A stretch of DNA of 64,000 nt from Spirillospora albida (GTDB lineage: Bacteria > Actinomycetota > Actinomycetes > Streptosporangiales > Streptosporangiaceae): assembly GCF_000718255.1 (NCBI RefSeq), contig NZ_JOFJ01000004.1:124001-188000 (forward strand), in the 5' to 3' direction. The notes under the pieces are model-generated. The model saw only the letters and a list, made by a program, of their open reading frames with translations, had not been told where the DNA came from and ran no database searches. The number at the start of each line of letters is the position of its first letter. Position 1 is the first letter of the stretch. Made by a program: the position numbers and the translations under genes. Of this stretch, positions 24,658 to 32,704 are shown one piece after another.

Positions 24658-25764
24658 TCAGCCGCTCGTCACCGGCAGGTTGCGGGGGTTGAAGTACGGG
24701 GTGGTGGCGAACTCGCGGAGGGCGGAGACCGCCTGCGCGTCGCCCGTCACCGCGTACATGCGGCGCTTGTCGCGGGGCTCCTCGGCCTGTTCGTCGGAGT
24801 TGAAGTAGACGACGGCCTTCACCTGCGGGTCCTGGAGGGTCCGGGCGGCGGCGCGGAGCCATTCGGCGCGGCGGCGGTCGTAGGACTTCGGGACGCCGAA
24901 CTCGGCGATCATGATGGGCTTGGGGCGTTCCCGGGCCCATTCCAGGAACAGCTTCATCGCCTCGGACAGGTCACGGTAGTCGTAGTTGCCGCCGGGCTGG
25001 GCGTCGGCGCAGATCCAGTCGACCTCGCCGTCGCCCGGGTAGTAGGCGGGGGCGTTGCGGGAGCCGAAGCCGCCGGCGCTGGGGCACCAGACCCACGCGA
25101 CGTTGTCGACCCGCTCCGCCTTGAAGATCGCGCGCATGTGCTTCCAGGCGGCGACGAACGCGGCCGGGGAGTGGACGCGCTTTTCCTGGCTCTCCTTGTC
25201 CATGTCGCGGGACCAGCGCAGGAACACCGGCTTGCCGGTGGCCTTGATCGCGCGTGCCCGCTCCCGGATCAGGCCGTCGTGGGCGCCCCGGACGATCTCC
25301 TCGGTATCGGCACCCGCCCAGGTCAGCAGCAGGTACCGGTCGCTCGCGAGGACGGACGCGTCGAACCGGGACGGGAACGACGACTTCCAGCCCCGGTAGC
25401 TCTGCGCGATGTCGAGGCGCCGTCCGAGCTCGCCCTCGAAGGCGGTGAGCGGCGCCATGCCGGGCCTGCCGGCCTCCTCGCCGTCCCGGCCGCCGGAGGG
25501 GCTCGCCGACGGGCTCTCCGCCGGCCCGTCCTCGCGCGGGGCGTCCGCCGGCGGCACCCAGGCGCCGAAGTAGGCGCCCTGGACGGGCGGGGTCGGCGCC
25601 ACGCCCGCGCGGGCCGTCGTGGTGATCTTCGGTGTGGCGCCCGCGCCGCTGCCGCAGCCCGCCGCGGCCGTCGCCACGGCGACCAGCGCCCCGGCCGCGA
25701 GCAGCGCCACCGTGACGATCGGTGCCCTGCCGGGCCGCACCGTCCGCGCACGCGCCTTCAGCAT
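24658..25764 (-). CDS. Lipoprotein with GH26-like (mannanase-type) TIM barrel
   Basis: 368 residues from ATG 25764 (GGAG upstream; ATG 25776 possible). A signal ending TAAAGC predicts lipidation at Cys37. After an acidic Pro/Ser linker comes GAYFGAWVPP, and then a barrel with FLRWSRDMDKES, VWCPSAG, VDWICADAQPGG and IMIAEFGVP, as in secreted GH26-like proteins. The Glu of the nucleophile strand (AEFG) is present. The position where GH26 enzymes have the acid-base Glu (HEMNG) reads RDMDK, so activity may be altered or lost. The gene sits between rsmA and ispE, an uncommon insertion in that core order. Confidence 0.7.
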   Translation of the reverse strand: MLKARARTVRPGRAPIVTVALLAAGALVAVATAAAGCGSGAGATPKITTTARAGVAPTPPVQGAYFGAWVPPADAPREDGPAESPSASPSGGRDGEEAGRPGMAPLTAFEGELGRRLDIAQSYRGWKSSFPSRFDASVLASDRYLLLTWAGADTEEIVRGAHDGLIRERARAIKATGKPVFLRWSRDMDKESQEKRVHSPAAFVAAWKHMRAIFKAERVDNVAWVWCPSAGGFGSRNAPAYYPGDGEVDWICADAQPGGNYDYRDLSEAMKLFLEWARERPKPIMIAEFGVPKSYDRRRAEWLRAAARTLQDPQVKAVVYFNSDEQAEEPRDKRRMYAVTGDAQAVSALREFATTPYFNPRNLPVTSG

Positions 25765-25837
25765 CGTTCTCCGCATCTTCGGGATTTCCGCAATCGTCGG
25801 GAGTGGGGAGGCGGCCGCCGCGCGCGGCCGCCGGGGA

Positions 25838-26704
25838 TCATCGCCCTCGGCCTGCCCGACCATACTCGGCGATGCGCGCGAAGGCGGCCACGTCGAGGGC
25901 TTCGCCTCTGGCGCGCGGGTCGACGCCCGCCGTGCGGAGGGCGTTCTCGGCCTCCGGAGCCGACCCGGCCCAGCCTGCCAGCGCGGCGCGCAGCGTCTTG
26001 CGGCGCTGCGCGAACGCGGCGTCCACGACGGCGAACACCGCCTCCCTCGTCGCGGAGGTGGCGGGCGGTTCGCGGCGGGTGAACGCGACGAGACCGGAGT
26101 CGACGTTCGGGGCGGGCCAGAACACGGCGCGTCCGACGGGACCGGCCCGGCGGGCGTCGCCGTACCAGGCGAGCTTCACCGACGGCACCCCGTAGATCTT
26201 CGAGCCGGGCGCGGCGGTCATCCGGTCGGCGACCTCGGCCTGCACCATGACGAGCGCCGTCCGCAGCGACGGCAGCGCGGCGAGCAGGTTCAGGACGACG
26301 GGGACGGCGACGTTGTAGGGCAGGTTCGCGACGAGGGCCGTCGGCGCCGGGCCCGGCACGTCCGTGATCCGCATCGCGTCGGCGTGGACGACCTCCAGGC
26401 GCCCCGCCAGGTCGGGCTCGCGCGCGGCGGCCGTGGCGGGCAGTTCGGCGGCGAGCACCGGGTCGATCTCGACCGCGACGACCCGCCGCGCCTCCGGCAG
26501 CAGCGCCAGGGTGAGGGAGCCGAGCCCCGGGCCGACCTCGATGACGACGTCGTCGGGTGCGAGGCCGGCGGACCGGACGATCCGCCGGACGGTGTTCGCG
26601 TCGATGACGAAGTTCTGCCCGAGCGCCTTCGTCGGCCGGACGCCGAGCCGCGCCGCGAGTTCGCGCACGTCGGCCGGCCCGAGCAGCCCCTTGGAGTCCC
26701 CCAC
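25838..26704 (-). CDS. rsmA: 16S rRNA (A1518/A1519) dimethyltransferase
   Basis: 288 residues (KsgA). It dimethylates two adjacent adenines in helix 45 of 16S rRNA during 30S maturation. Motifs: KALGQNFVID, VIEVGPGLGSLTLALL (SAM), VHADAM and NLPYNVAVPVV (catalytic NLPY). GTG 26704 is chosen because family homology begins shortly after; the frame is open to 26977 but those residues are unrelated. The 116 bp upstream hold the end of the TnpB element. Confidence 0.94.
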   Translation of the reverse strand: MGDSKGLLGPADVRELAARLGVRPTKALGQNFVIDANTVRRIVRSAGLAPDDVVIEVGPGLGSLTLALLPEARRVVAVEIDPVLAAELPATAAAREPDLAGRLEVVHADAMRITDVPGPAPTALVANLPYNVAVPVVLNLLAALPSLRTALVMVQAEVADRMTAAPGSKIYGVPSVKLAWYGDARRAGPVGRAVFWPAPNVDSGLVAFTRREPPATSATREAVFAVVDAAFAQRRKTLRAALAGWAGSAPEAENALRTAGVDPRARGEALDVAAFARIAEYGRAGRGR

Positions 26705-26780
26705 GGACCCGATTGTCTCAGCCGGAACCGGCCCGAGGGGGGACGACCCCCCACACACGCCAGTGTCTGCATGGAGAACT

Positions 26781-28140
26781 GTTGAAGTGCTCTCCCGCGT
26801 GAACCGCGGGAGATTCCGGCCTACCTTGCGGTGGTCGGCTTGACGCGTCTGGCGTGCCTTGCGACTGCCCCTCCGGCAGCCGGGACGAGCGCGTGGCCCG
26901 TCCGGTACAGGTGCAAGACGTTGCGGGCGGCGTTGAGGTCGGCGTTGCCGTCCCAGCCGCACACGGTGTTCTTGCACACGAACCTGGCCTGATCCTGTCG
27001 GCTGCCCGGCGTGGTCACCCCGCAGGCGTGGCAGGCCAGGGAAGTGCCAGGAGCGGGTACCTTGTGCAGCCGGCCGCCGCGCTGGGCGGTCTTGTAGGCC
27101 AGCATTGCCGCCGTGCGGCCCCAGGCCTCTTGGCTGATGGAGCGGTTCAGCCCTGCCTTGGCCGCGACGTTCTTGCCCGGCTCGTCGATGGTTCCGCGGG
27201 CGGATCTGACCATGTTCTCGATGTTCAACTGCTCCACCACGATTACGCCGTAGGTGCGGGCGAGGGCTGTGGTGGTCTTGTGCTGCCAGTCGGTCGCCCT
27301 GCGCTTGGCTCTCGCACGAAGGCTCGCGATCTGGTCATACGTTCGCCGCAGCCGGTTGGAGGTCCTCTCCCCGGGCTTGCGGAAGCTCTTGCGGTGCGCG
27401 GCCCGGCGTTCCAGCCGCAGCAGCGTGGCCTTCTCGTCAGCGTTCAGCCACTTGTCCCGGTCGGCCTTCCCGTCCGGGAGCCGGGCCGGACGGCCGTGAT
27501 CCTGGTGGTTGCCGTCCGACAGGGCGAGCGGGATGGTCACCCCGGCGTCGATCCCGACCTCGGGCCCGGGGTGCGGCGCAGGCTGTGGTTCCAGGGTCTG
27601 GATCCGGAAGGCGATATGCCAGCCCAGCGGGTCCTTGACCAGCCGCGCCCCGGTGATCCGATTCTGCTCGTTCGCCCGCTTGCCGACGGGGAGGTTCTTG
27701 GTCCAGCGGAACCTGACCCGCCCGAGCTTGGGGATGTTCACCATCCCCCACCGGCGATGCACCCGCTTGACGTGCAGGTGGCCGCCTTGCGGGATGTCCA
27801 CCGCCATGGCCGACCGAAACCGGGTCTTGAAGTTCGGCGCGCCGGCGCGGCCTTCCCAGCAGTTGATCCACGCCCGGTGATAGGTCTTCAGCACCGATTG
27901 GGCAGCCTGCGCGGGCAGCACGGCCAGCCAGTCGACCTCCTTGCGGGCCTGACGGATTGCCGCATCGGCGGCCTGGAGGGAACGGTGCCCCTGCGGCATC
28001 ATCGTCCACCACTCGTGCAGCAGGTTCCACATCGCCCTCGCTGCGTGCGCTTGGGCGTCCAGCACGGCGACCTGGCCGGGCGACAACCAAAGCCGGGCAC
28101 GATGCCCGGACCGCCCCTCGACTACGGTGTCGCCGCTCAT
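26781..28140 (-). mobile_element. IS1341-type element with lone tnpB (copy A)
   Basis: A tnpB gene without tnpA. The right end lies downstream of tnpB: a 9-bp perfect hairpin (26791-26799 with 26805-26813, loop TGAAC) followed on the minus strand by GAGCACTTCAAC ending near 26781. This matches the layout of the second copy (hairpin, GGAGGATGTCAAG). The region overlapping the tnpB 3' end and this hairpin would encode the guide (omega) RNA in active elements. The left end is not clear and probably lies within 28140-28220. Confidence 0.6.
26821..28140 (-). CDS. tnpB: TnpB RNA-guided endonuclease (IS200/IS605-IS1341 family)
   Basis: 439 residues from ATG 28140 (GGGGGC upstream; ATG 28152 possible). 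The RuvC catalytic acids are all present: Asp in VGIDAGVTIPLALS, Glu in VVEQLNIENM and Asp in NADLNAARNV. A zinc finger (CHAC...CKNTVC) sits between the last two. The N-terminus differs from the second TnpB in this window, so the copies belong to different subgroups. TnpB is a guide-RNA-directed DNase that helps retain its element. No tnpA is nearby. The element sits where many actinobacteria have rpfB, between tatD and rsmA. Confidence 0.88.
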   Translation of the reverse strand: MSGDTVVEGRSGHRARLWLSPGQVAVLDAQAHAARAMWNLLHEWWTMMPQGHRSLQAADAAIRQARKEVDWLAVLPAQAAQSVLKTYHRAWINCWEGRAGAPNFKTRFRSAMAVDIPQGGHLHVKRVHRRWGMVNIPKLGRVRFRWTKNLPVGKRANEQNRITGARLVKDPLGWHIAFRIQTLEPQPAPHPGPEVGIDAGVTIPLALSDGNHQDHGRPARLPDGKADRDKWLNADEKATLLRLERRAAHRKSFRKPGERTSNRLRRTYDQIASLRARAKRRATDWQHKTTTALARTYGVIVVEQLNIENMVRSARGTIDEPGKNVAAKAGLNRSISQEAWGRTAAMLAYKTAQRGGRLHKVPAPGTSLACHACGVTTPGSRQDQARFVCKNTVCGWDGNADLNAARNVLHLYRTGHALVPAAGGAVARHARRVKPTTAR

Positions 28141-28222
28141 GCCCCCGAGCATGTCATGCGATCCATGTCACCAAGGGTGGTTTCCGAAATGCGAAGTGCG
28201 CACCAACTATTGCGTTGGCTCC

Positions 28223-28607
28223 ACGTTGTACGGGCCGTCCGGCGAGCCGTTCCTGCTCGTGGACCTCGACATCCGCCGGACGTTCGAACCCGACTACGTG
28301 CTGACGGACACGTCGGGGGCGAAGCGGCTCCTGATCCGGCGAACGAGCCCGCATCCCCGCGTGTACGAACTGCTCCCTCCGGACGGCCCGAAATATCCGG
28401 CCGGCCGGACGCATTGACCGGCCTGGCCGGCGTGGTGCCGGGGCGCGAGCCGGGGTACTGGAGGTCCGAGACGCCGACGGCGGGTTCGCGGCGACCATGG
28501 CGTCCCGGGGGCGGTCGTGGGTGCTGCGGGTTGAGCCCGGCGCAGCGCCCCCGCTGCGGGACGCCGCGCTCGTCATCGCCTTTCTCCAGCACCGCCTCGG
28601 CGACTGA
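28223..28607 (+). pseudogene. Frameshifted remnant of an unidentified small protein gene
   Basis: One frame (to TGA at 28415-28417) reads TLYGPSGEPFLLVDLDIR, TFEPDYVLTDTSGAKRLLIR and SPHPRVYELLPPDG. Another frame takes over near 28380-28460 and reads VLEVRDADGGFAATMASRG, WVLRVEPGAAPPLRDAALVI and AFLQHRLGD, stopping at TGA 28605-28607. The two pieces look like consecutive parts of a beta-rich domain similar to LURP-one/scramblase-related proteins. The 5' end is lost against the TnpB element. No start with a ribosome site is seen. Identity is tentative. Confidence 0.4.
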
Positions 28608-28616
28608 GGCGGTCGC

Positions 28617-29429
28617 TCACCAGGGGCCGAAGAGGCGTTTGCCGTTCTCGGCGATCGCCGTGCAGAGGTCGGCGACGTCCACGCCCTTGATGTCCGCCAT
28701 CGCGCGCACGGTGTACGGGATCAGGTAGGACGCGTTCGGCTTGCCCCGGTGCGGGACGGGGGTGAGGAACGGCGCGTCCGTCTCGACCAGGACCAGGTCG
28801 AGGGGCGCGGCGCGGAGGGCCTCGCGGAGGGGCTCGGCGTTCTTGAACGTGACGTTCCCGGCGAAGCTCATCGCGTAGCCGCGTTCGGCGCAGACCTCCG
28901 CCATCGCCGCGTCGCCGGAGAAGCAGTGGAAGACGACCTTCTCCGGCGCGCCCTCCTCCAGCAGGATCGCGAGGACGTCGTCGTGCGCCTCGCGGTCGTG
29001 GATGACCAGGGCCTTCCCGGTGCGCTTCGCGATGCCGACATGGGCGCGGAACGAGCGGTGCTGGTCGCTCTTCGGCGCCCAGTCGCGGTAGTAGTCGAGC
29101 CCGGTCTCCCCGATCGCGACGACCTTCGGGTGGGCGGCGAGGGCCTCGACGTCGTCCAGGACGGCGTCGGAGATCCCCGTCGTGTCGTTCGGGTGGATCG
29201 CGACGCCCGCGTACACGTCGTCGAACTCGGAGGCGGTCTCCACCGCGACGCGCGACGACGGCAGATCGGTGCCGATCGTGACGATCCGGGCGATCCCCGC
29301 CGCCTTCGCGGAACGGAGCTGCTCGTCGACGGGCGTCTCGACGATGTCGAGATGGCAGTGGCTGTCGAAGACGTCGACGGGCAGCCGGTCCGGCAGCGAC
29401 GGGAACGCGCGCGGCGCCACGCCGCTCAC
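28617..29429 (-). CDS. tatD: TatD-family metal-dependent DNase
   Basis: 270 residues. TIM-barrel hydrolase with the metal ligands in DSHCHLD near 22-28, GETGLDYYRD, VIHDREAHDD, FHCFSGD and ETDAPFLTP. GTG 29429 has GGAG upstream and overlaps the metG stop by four bases (GTGA), so the pair is translationally coupled. TatD enzymes are 3'-5' exonucleases linked to DNA repair or quality control. The order metG-tatD is conserved in actinobacteria. Confidence 0.92.
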   Translation of the reverse strand: MSGVAPRAFPSLPDRLPVDVFDSHCHLDIVETPVDEQLRSAKAAGIARIVTIGTDLPSSRVAVETASEFDDVYAGVAIHPNDTTGISDAVLDDVEALAAHPKVVAIGETGLDYYRDWAPKSDQHRSFRAHVGIAKRTGKALVIHDREAHDDVLAILLEEGAPEKVVFHCFSGDAAMAEVCAERGYAMSFAGNVTFKNAEPLREALRAAPLDLVLVETDAPFLTPVPHRGKPNASYLIPYTVRAMADIKGVDVADLCTAIAENGKRLFGPW

Positions 29430-31219
29430 GGCCGCTCCAGGCGGGCGAGCTCCTCGTCCACGACCGAGGTGTCGAGCTTCTTGAACAGCGGCGTCGGCTT
29501 GGCGAGCGGGACGCCCGGCCGGATCGGCGCCGACTCCCAGCGCGCCCGGGTGTCGTAGTCGCCGGTCAGGACGCTGTAGTCGGGGCCGCCGTCCTCCGAG
29601 ACCTCCTGGATCTCCGGCATGCCGCTCCACACGCCCTCGCCGCCGAGCATCTCGTACACCTTCTGCGAGGAGTTCGGCAGGAACGGGGTGAGGAGCGTCT
29701 TCGCGTCGTCCACGACCTGGAGCGCGGTGTAGAGGATCGAGCGGACGCGGTCGGGGTCGTCCTTCAGCTTCCAGGGGGCCTGGTCCGACAGGTACCGGTT
29801 CGCGTCCCGGACGACGTCGAGCGCCTCGGTCGTCGCGTTCTTGAAGCGGGACCGGCCGAGCTCCGCGCCGACGGCCGCGAACGCGTTCCGGCTGCGCTCC
29901 ATGAGGGCGCGGTCGGCGTCGGTGAGGTCGCCCGGCTCCGGGATCGCGCCGTAGTTCTTCGCGGCCATGTTCACCGACCGGTTGACGAGGTTGCCCCACG
30001 CGGCGACGAGCTCGTCGTTGTTGCGGCGGACGAACTCCGACCAGGTGAAGTCGGTGTCCTGGTTCTCCGGCCCGGCGACCGCGACGTAGTACCGCAGCGC
30101 GTCGACGTCGTAGCGCTCCAGGAAGTCCTTCACGTAGATGACGACGTTGCGGGACGAGGAGAACTTCCTGCCCTCCATCGTCAGGAACTCCGACGACACG
30201 ACCTCGGTCGGGGTGTTCAGCGCGCCCAGCGAGCCGGGCGTCCCGCCCTTGTCGCCCTGGCCGCTGTAGCCCAGCAGCATCGCCGGCCAGATCTCGGCGT
30301 GGAAGACGATGTTGTCCTTGCCCATGAAGTAGTACGACAGGGCGTCCGGGTCCTGCCACCAGGCGCGCCACGCCTCCGGGTCGCCCGACCGGCGGGCCCA
30401 CTCCACGGACGCGGAGAAGTAGCCGACGACCGCGTCGAACCACACGTACAGCTTCTTCGCCGGGTTGTCGCGCCACCCGTCGAGCGGGATCGGGACGCCC
30501 CAGTCGAGGTCGCGGCTGATCGCGCGGGGCTGCATGTCGTCCAGCAGGTTCAGCGCGAACTTCACCACGTTCGGCCGCCACTCGCCCTGCCTGCCGCGCA
30601 GGTACCGGCCGAGGACCTCGGTGAACGCGGGCAGGTCGAGCATGAAGTGCTCGGTCTCGACGAACTTCGGCGTCTCGCCGTTGATCCGTGATACCGGGTT
30701 GACCAGCTCGACCGGGTCGAGCTGGTTGCCGCAGTTGTCGCACTGGTCGCCGCGCGCCCCGTCGTATCCGCAGATGGGGCAGGTGCCCTCGATGTAGCGG
30801 TCGGGGAGGGTCCGGCCGGTGGACGGCGAGATCGCGCCCATCGTCGTCTTGGGGAAGATGTAGCCGTTGTCGTACAGGCCCTTGAAGATCTCCTGGACGA
30901 CCGCGTAGTGGTTGCGCGTCGTCGTCCGGGTGAACAGGTCGTACGACATGCCGAGGCCGTGCAGGTCCTCCGCGATGACGCGGTTGTAGCGGTCGGCCAG
31001 CTCGCGGGCCGTCAGGCCCTCCTTGTCGGCCTGCACCTGGATGGGCGTGCCGTGCTCGTCGGTGCCGCTGACCATCAGGACCTGGTTGCCCGCCATCCGC
31101 TGGTAGCGGCTGAACATGTCGGCGGGCAGCGCGAACCCGGAGACGTGCCCGATATGGCGGGGCCCGTTGGCGTACGGCCAGGCGGGCGCGGTCAGGATGT
31201 GTCGGCTCGACGAGGACAT
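29426..31219 (-). CDS. metG: Methionyl-tRNA synthetase
   Basis: 597 residues, class I synthetase. The HIGH motif is PYANGPRHIGH near 15-25. The zinc-binding knuckle CPICGYDGARGDQCDNCG is near 145. The KMSKS-equivalent reads KFSSSR near 345, a form common in actinobacteria. ATG 31219 follows TTGAGGG. There is no C-terminal dimerisation EMAP domain, as expected for this length. Confidence 0.96.
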   Translation of the reverse strand: MSSSSRHILTAPAWPYANGPRHIGHVSGFALPADMFSRYQRMAGNQVLMVSGTDEHGTPIQVQADKEGLTARELADRYNRVIAEDLHGLGMSYDLFTRTTTRNHYAVVQEIFKGLYDNGYIFPKTTMGAISPSTGRTLPDRYIEGTCPICGYDGARGDQCDNCGNQLDPVELVNPVSRINGETPKFVETEHFMLDLPAFTEVLGRYLRGRQGEWRPNVVKFALNLLDDMQPRAISRDLDWGVPIPLDGWRDNPAKKLYVWFDAVVGYFSASVEWARRSGDPEAWRAWWQDPDALSYYFMGKDNIVFHAEIWPAMLLGYSGQGDKGGTPGSLGALNTPTEVVSSEFLTMEGRKFSSSRNVVIYVKDFLERYDVDALRYYVAVAGPENQDTDFTWSEFVRRNNDELVAAWGNLVNRSVNMAAKNYGAIPEPGDLTDADRALMERSRNAFAAVGAELGRSRFKNATTEALDVVRDANRYLSDQAPWKLKDDPDRVRSILYTALQVVDDAKTLLTPFLPNSSQKVYEMLGGEGVWSGMPEIQEVSEDGGPDYSVLTGDYDTRARWESAPIRPGVPLAKPTPLFKKLDTSVVDEELARLERP

Positions 31220-31312
31220 GCCCTCAAGGGTAGAGGCCCCGGCCTCCCCCGAGCGCATCCATTACCCGGGCCATCACGCGGCAGGGCTCCCACCCTGGCA
31301 TGATCTGTGCCG

Positions 31313-32557
31313 ATGGACCACTCACCCTTCGCCGCCCTGCTGCTCGCGTGCGGTCTCGCGCTCGCCGTGCTGGCCCAGCGCCGCCACTGGCGGCCGTCGC
31401 CGGCCGTGACGCTCGCCGTCGCCCTCGGCTTCCGGGCGGTCCTGCTGATCATCGCGGCGGGCAGCGGCTGGCAGCCCGTCGACTTCGAACAGGGCTTCCA
31501 GCCCGCCGGCGAGGCGATCCTGGACGGCCGCGACCCCGTGCTGAGCACGAACGGGTCCTGGCACTTCCTGCCGTTCGTCCCCTACTTCTACGCGCTCGGC
31601 CTCGCGGTCGGCCTGCCGTGGGAGATCGCCGGGCGCATCTGGACGGTCCTCGCCGACCTGGTGCTGGTCGCCCTGGTGGGGCGGCTCGCCGGGCCGCGCA
31701 CCGCGGCGCTGCGCCGCTTCCAGTACGCGTGCAACCCGGTCGCGCTGATGGTCGCGGTGATCCACGCCCAGGTCGAGCCGATCTCCCTCGTCTTCCTCGT
31801 CGCCGCCTACCTGGTGGCGCGGAAGGCCGCGGAGGAGACCGGCCGCCGCGCGGCGGGGTCCGCCGTGGCGGCGGGCGCGCTGTTCGGGCTGGCGCTGTCG
31901 GCGAAGAGCTGGCCCATCATCCTGCTCCCCGTCGTCCTGGCGATGCTGCCGGGGTGGCGCGTCCGGTTCTACGGCCTCGTCGCCGCCGGCGCGGTGCCGC
32001 TGGCGTTCCTCGTCACGCTGCCGCTGGTCGTGGACACCGACTGGGAGGCCATCACGAACGTGTTCGGCTACCTCGGCGGCGTCCGGCCCATCGTCGGGGA
32101 ATGGGGCTGGACGGCCCTGCTGACCGGTGGCGACTGGGCGCTCGTGCCCGCGTACTCGCGGATCGGGCAGATCATCCTCTACACGACGCTGGGCGTCGTG
32201 GCGTGGCTGTGGCGGCGCGCCGACAAGGTCGACATGACGACGGCGATGCTGCTGGCGTTCCTCGTCGTCACGCCCCGGATGGGGGCCCAGTACCTGATGT
32301 GGTTCATGCCGTTCCTGGTGGCGCGCCCGACGCGCTGGGCGACCGGGGCCATCACGGCGGCGGCCCTGTGGGCGGGCAGCGGCTACCTGCTGCTCACGCA
32401 GTTCGACGAGAGCACCTGGTGGACGATGCACTCCTGGTGGTCGCGGGCCTCGATCCTCGTCATCCCGTGGCTGGTGCTGGCGATGCCGTGGGAGCGGCGG
32501 ACGCCCGCGGCCACGGCTCCGTCGCCGGCCCCGGAGTCGTCCACCACGCCGGTCTGA
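31313..32557 (+). CDS. Polytopic membrane glycosyltransferase (GT-C, GT87-like)
   Basis: 414 residues from ATG 31313 (GTG 31307 is possible). Ten or so hydrophobic helices. An extracytoplasmic loop after the second helix carries DFEQGFQPAGEAILDGRDPV, resembling the acidic motif of polyprenol-phosphate-mannose-dependent mannosyltransferases (DUF2029/GT87). It would use a lipid-linked sugar outside the membrane. It is divergent from metG and convergent with a DPM1-like GT2 gene that could supply its donor. The exact substrate is unknown. Confidence 0.7.
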   Translation: MDHSPFAALLLACGLALAVLAQRRHWRPSPAVTLAVALGFRAVLLIIAAGSGWQPVDFEQGFQPAGEAILDGRDPVLSTNGSWHFLPFVPYFYALGLAVGLPWEIAGRIWTVLADLVLVALVGRLAGPRTAALRRFQYACNPVALMVAVIHAQVEPISLVFLVAAYLVARKAAEETGRRAAGSAVAAGALFGLALSAKSWPIILLPVVLAMLPGWRVRFYGLVAAGAVPLAFLVTLPLVVDTDWEAITNVFGYLGGVRPIVGEWGWTALLTGGDWALVPAYSRIGQIILYTTLGVVAWLWRRADKVDMTTAMLLAFLVVTPRMGAQYLMWFMPFLVARPTRWATGAITAAALWAGSGYLLLTQFDESTWWTMHSWWSRASILVIPWLVLAMPWERRTPAATAPSPAPESSTTPV

Positions 32558-32658
32558 CCCGGAAGGCGGGGCCTGATCCGGAAGGCGGGTCCCGACCCGC
32601 GAAGCGGATGGGCCCGGCAAGCGGCCAGGCCCGGAGGACACGAGCCCGGAAAGCAGAT

Positions 32659-32687
32659 GAGCCCGGACCCTCCGCGGGTCCGGGCTC
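32659..32687. terminator. Bidirectional hairpin between convergent GT genes
   Basis: GAGCCCGGACCC and GGGTCCGGGCTC form a perfect 12-bp stem with a TCCGC loop. It lies between the stops at 32557 and 32705. The 100 bp before it contain short imperfect repeats of CCCGGAAGGCGGG but no gene. Confidence 0.8.
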
Positions 32688-32704
32688 GCTCCGTCTGGAC
32701 GGGA

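Noticed and set aside
24658..25764. Lipoprotein considered as the missing rpfB
   Set aside because: It lies on the other side of rsmA and has a TIM-barrel-like motif set, without DUF348/G5 or the Rpf lysozyme-like domain.
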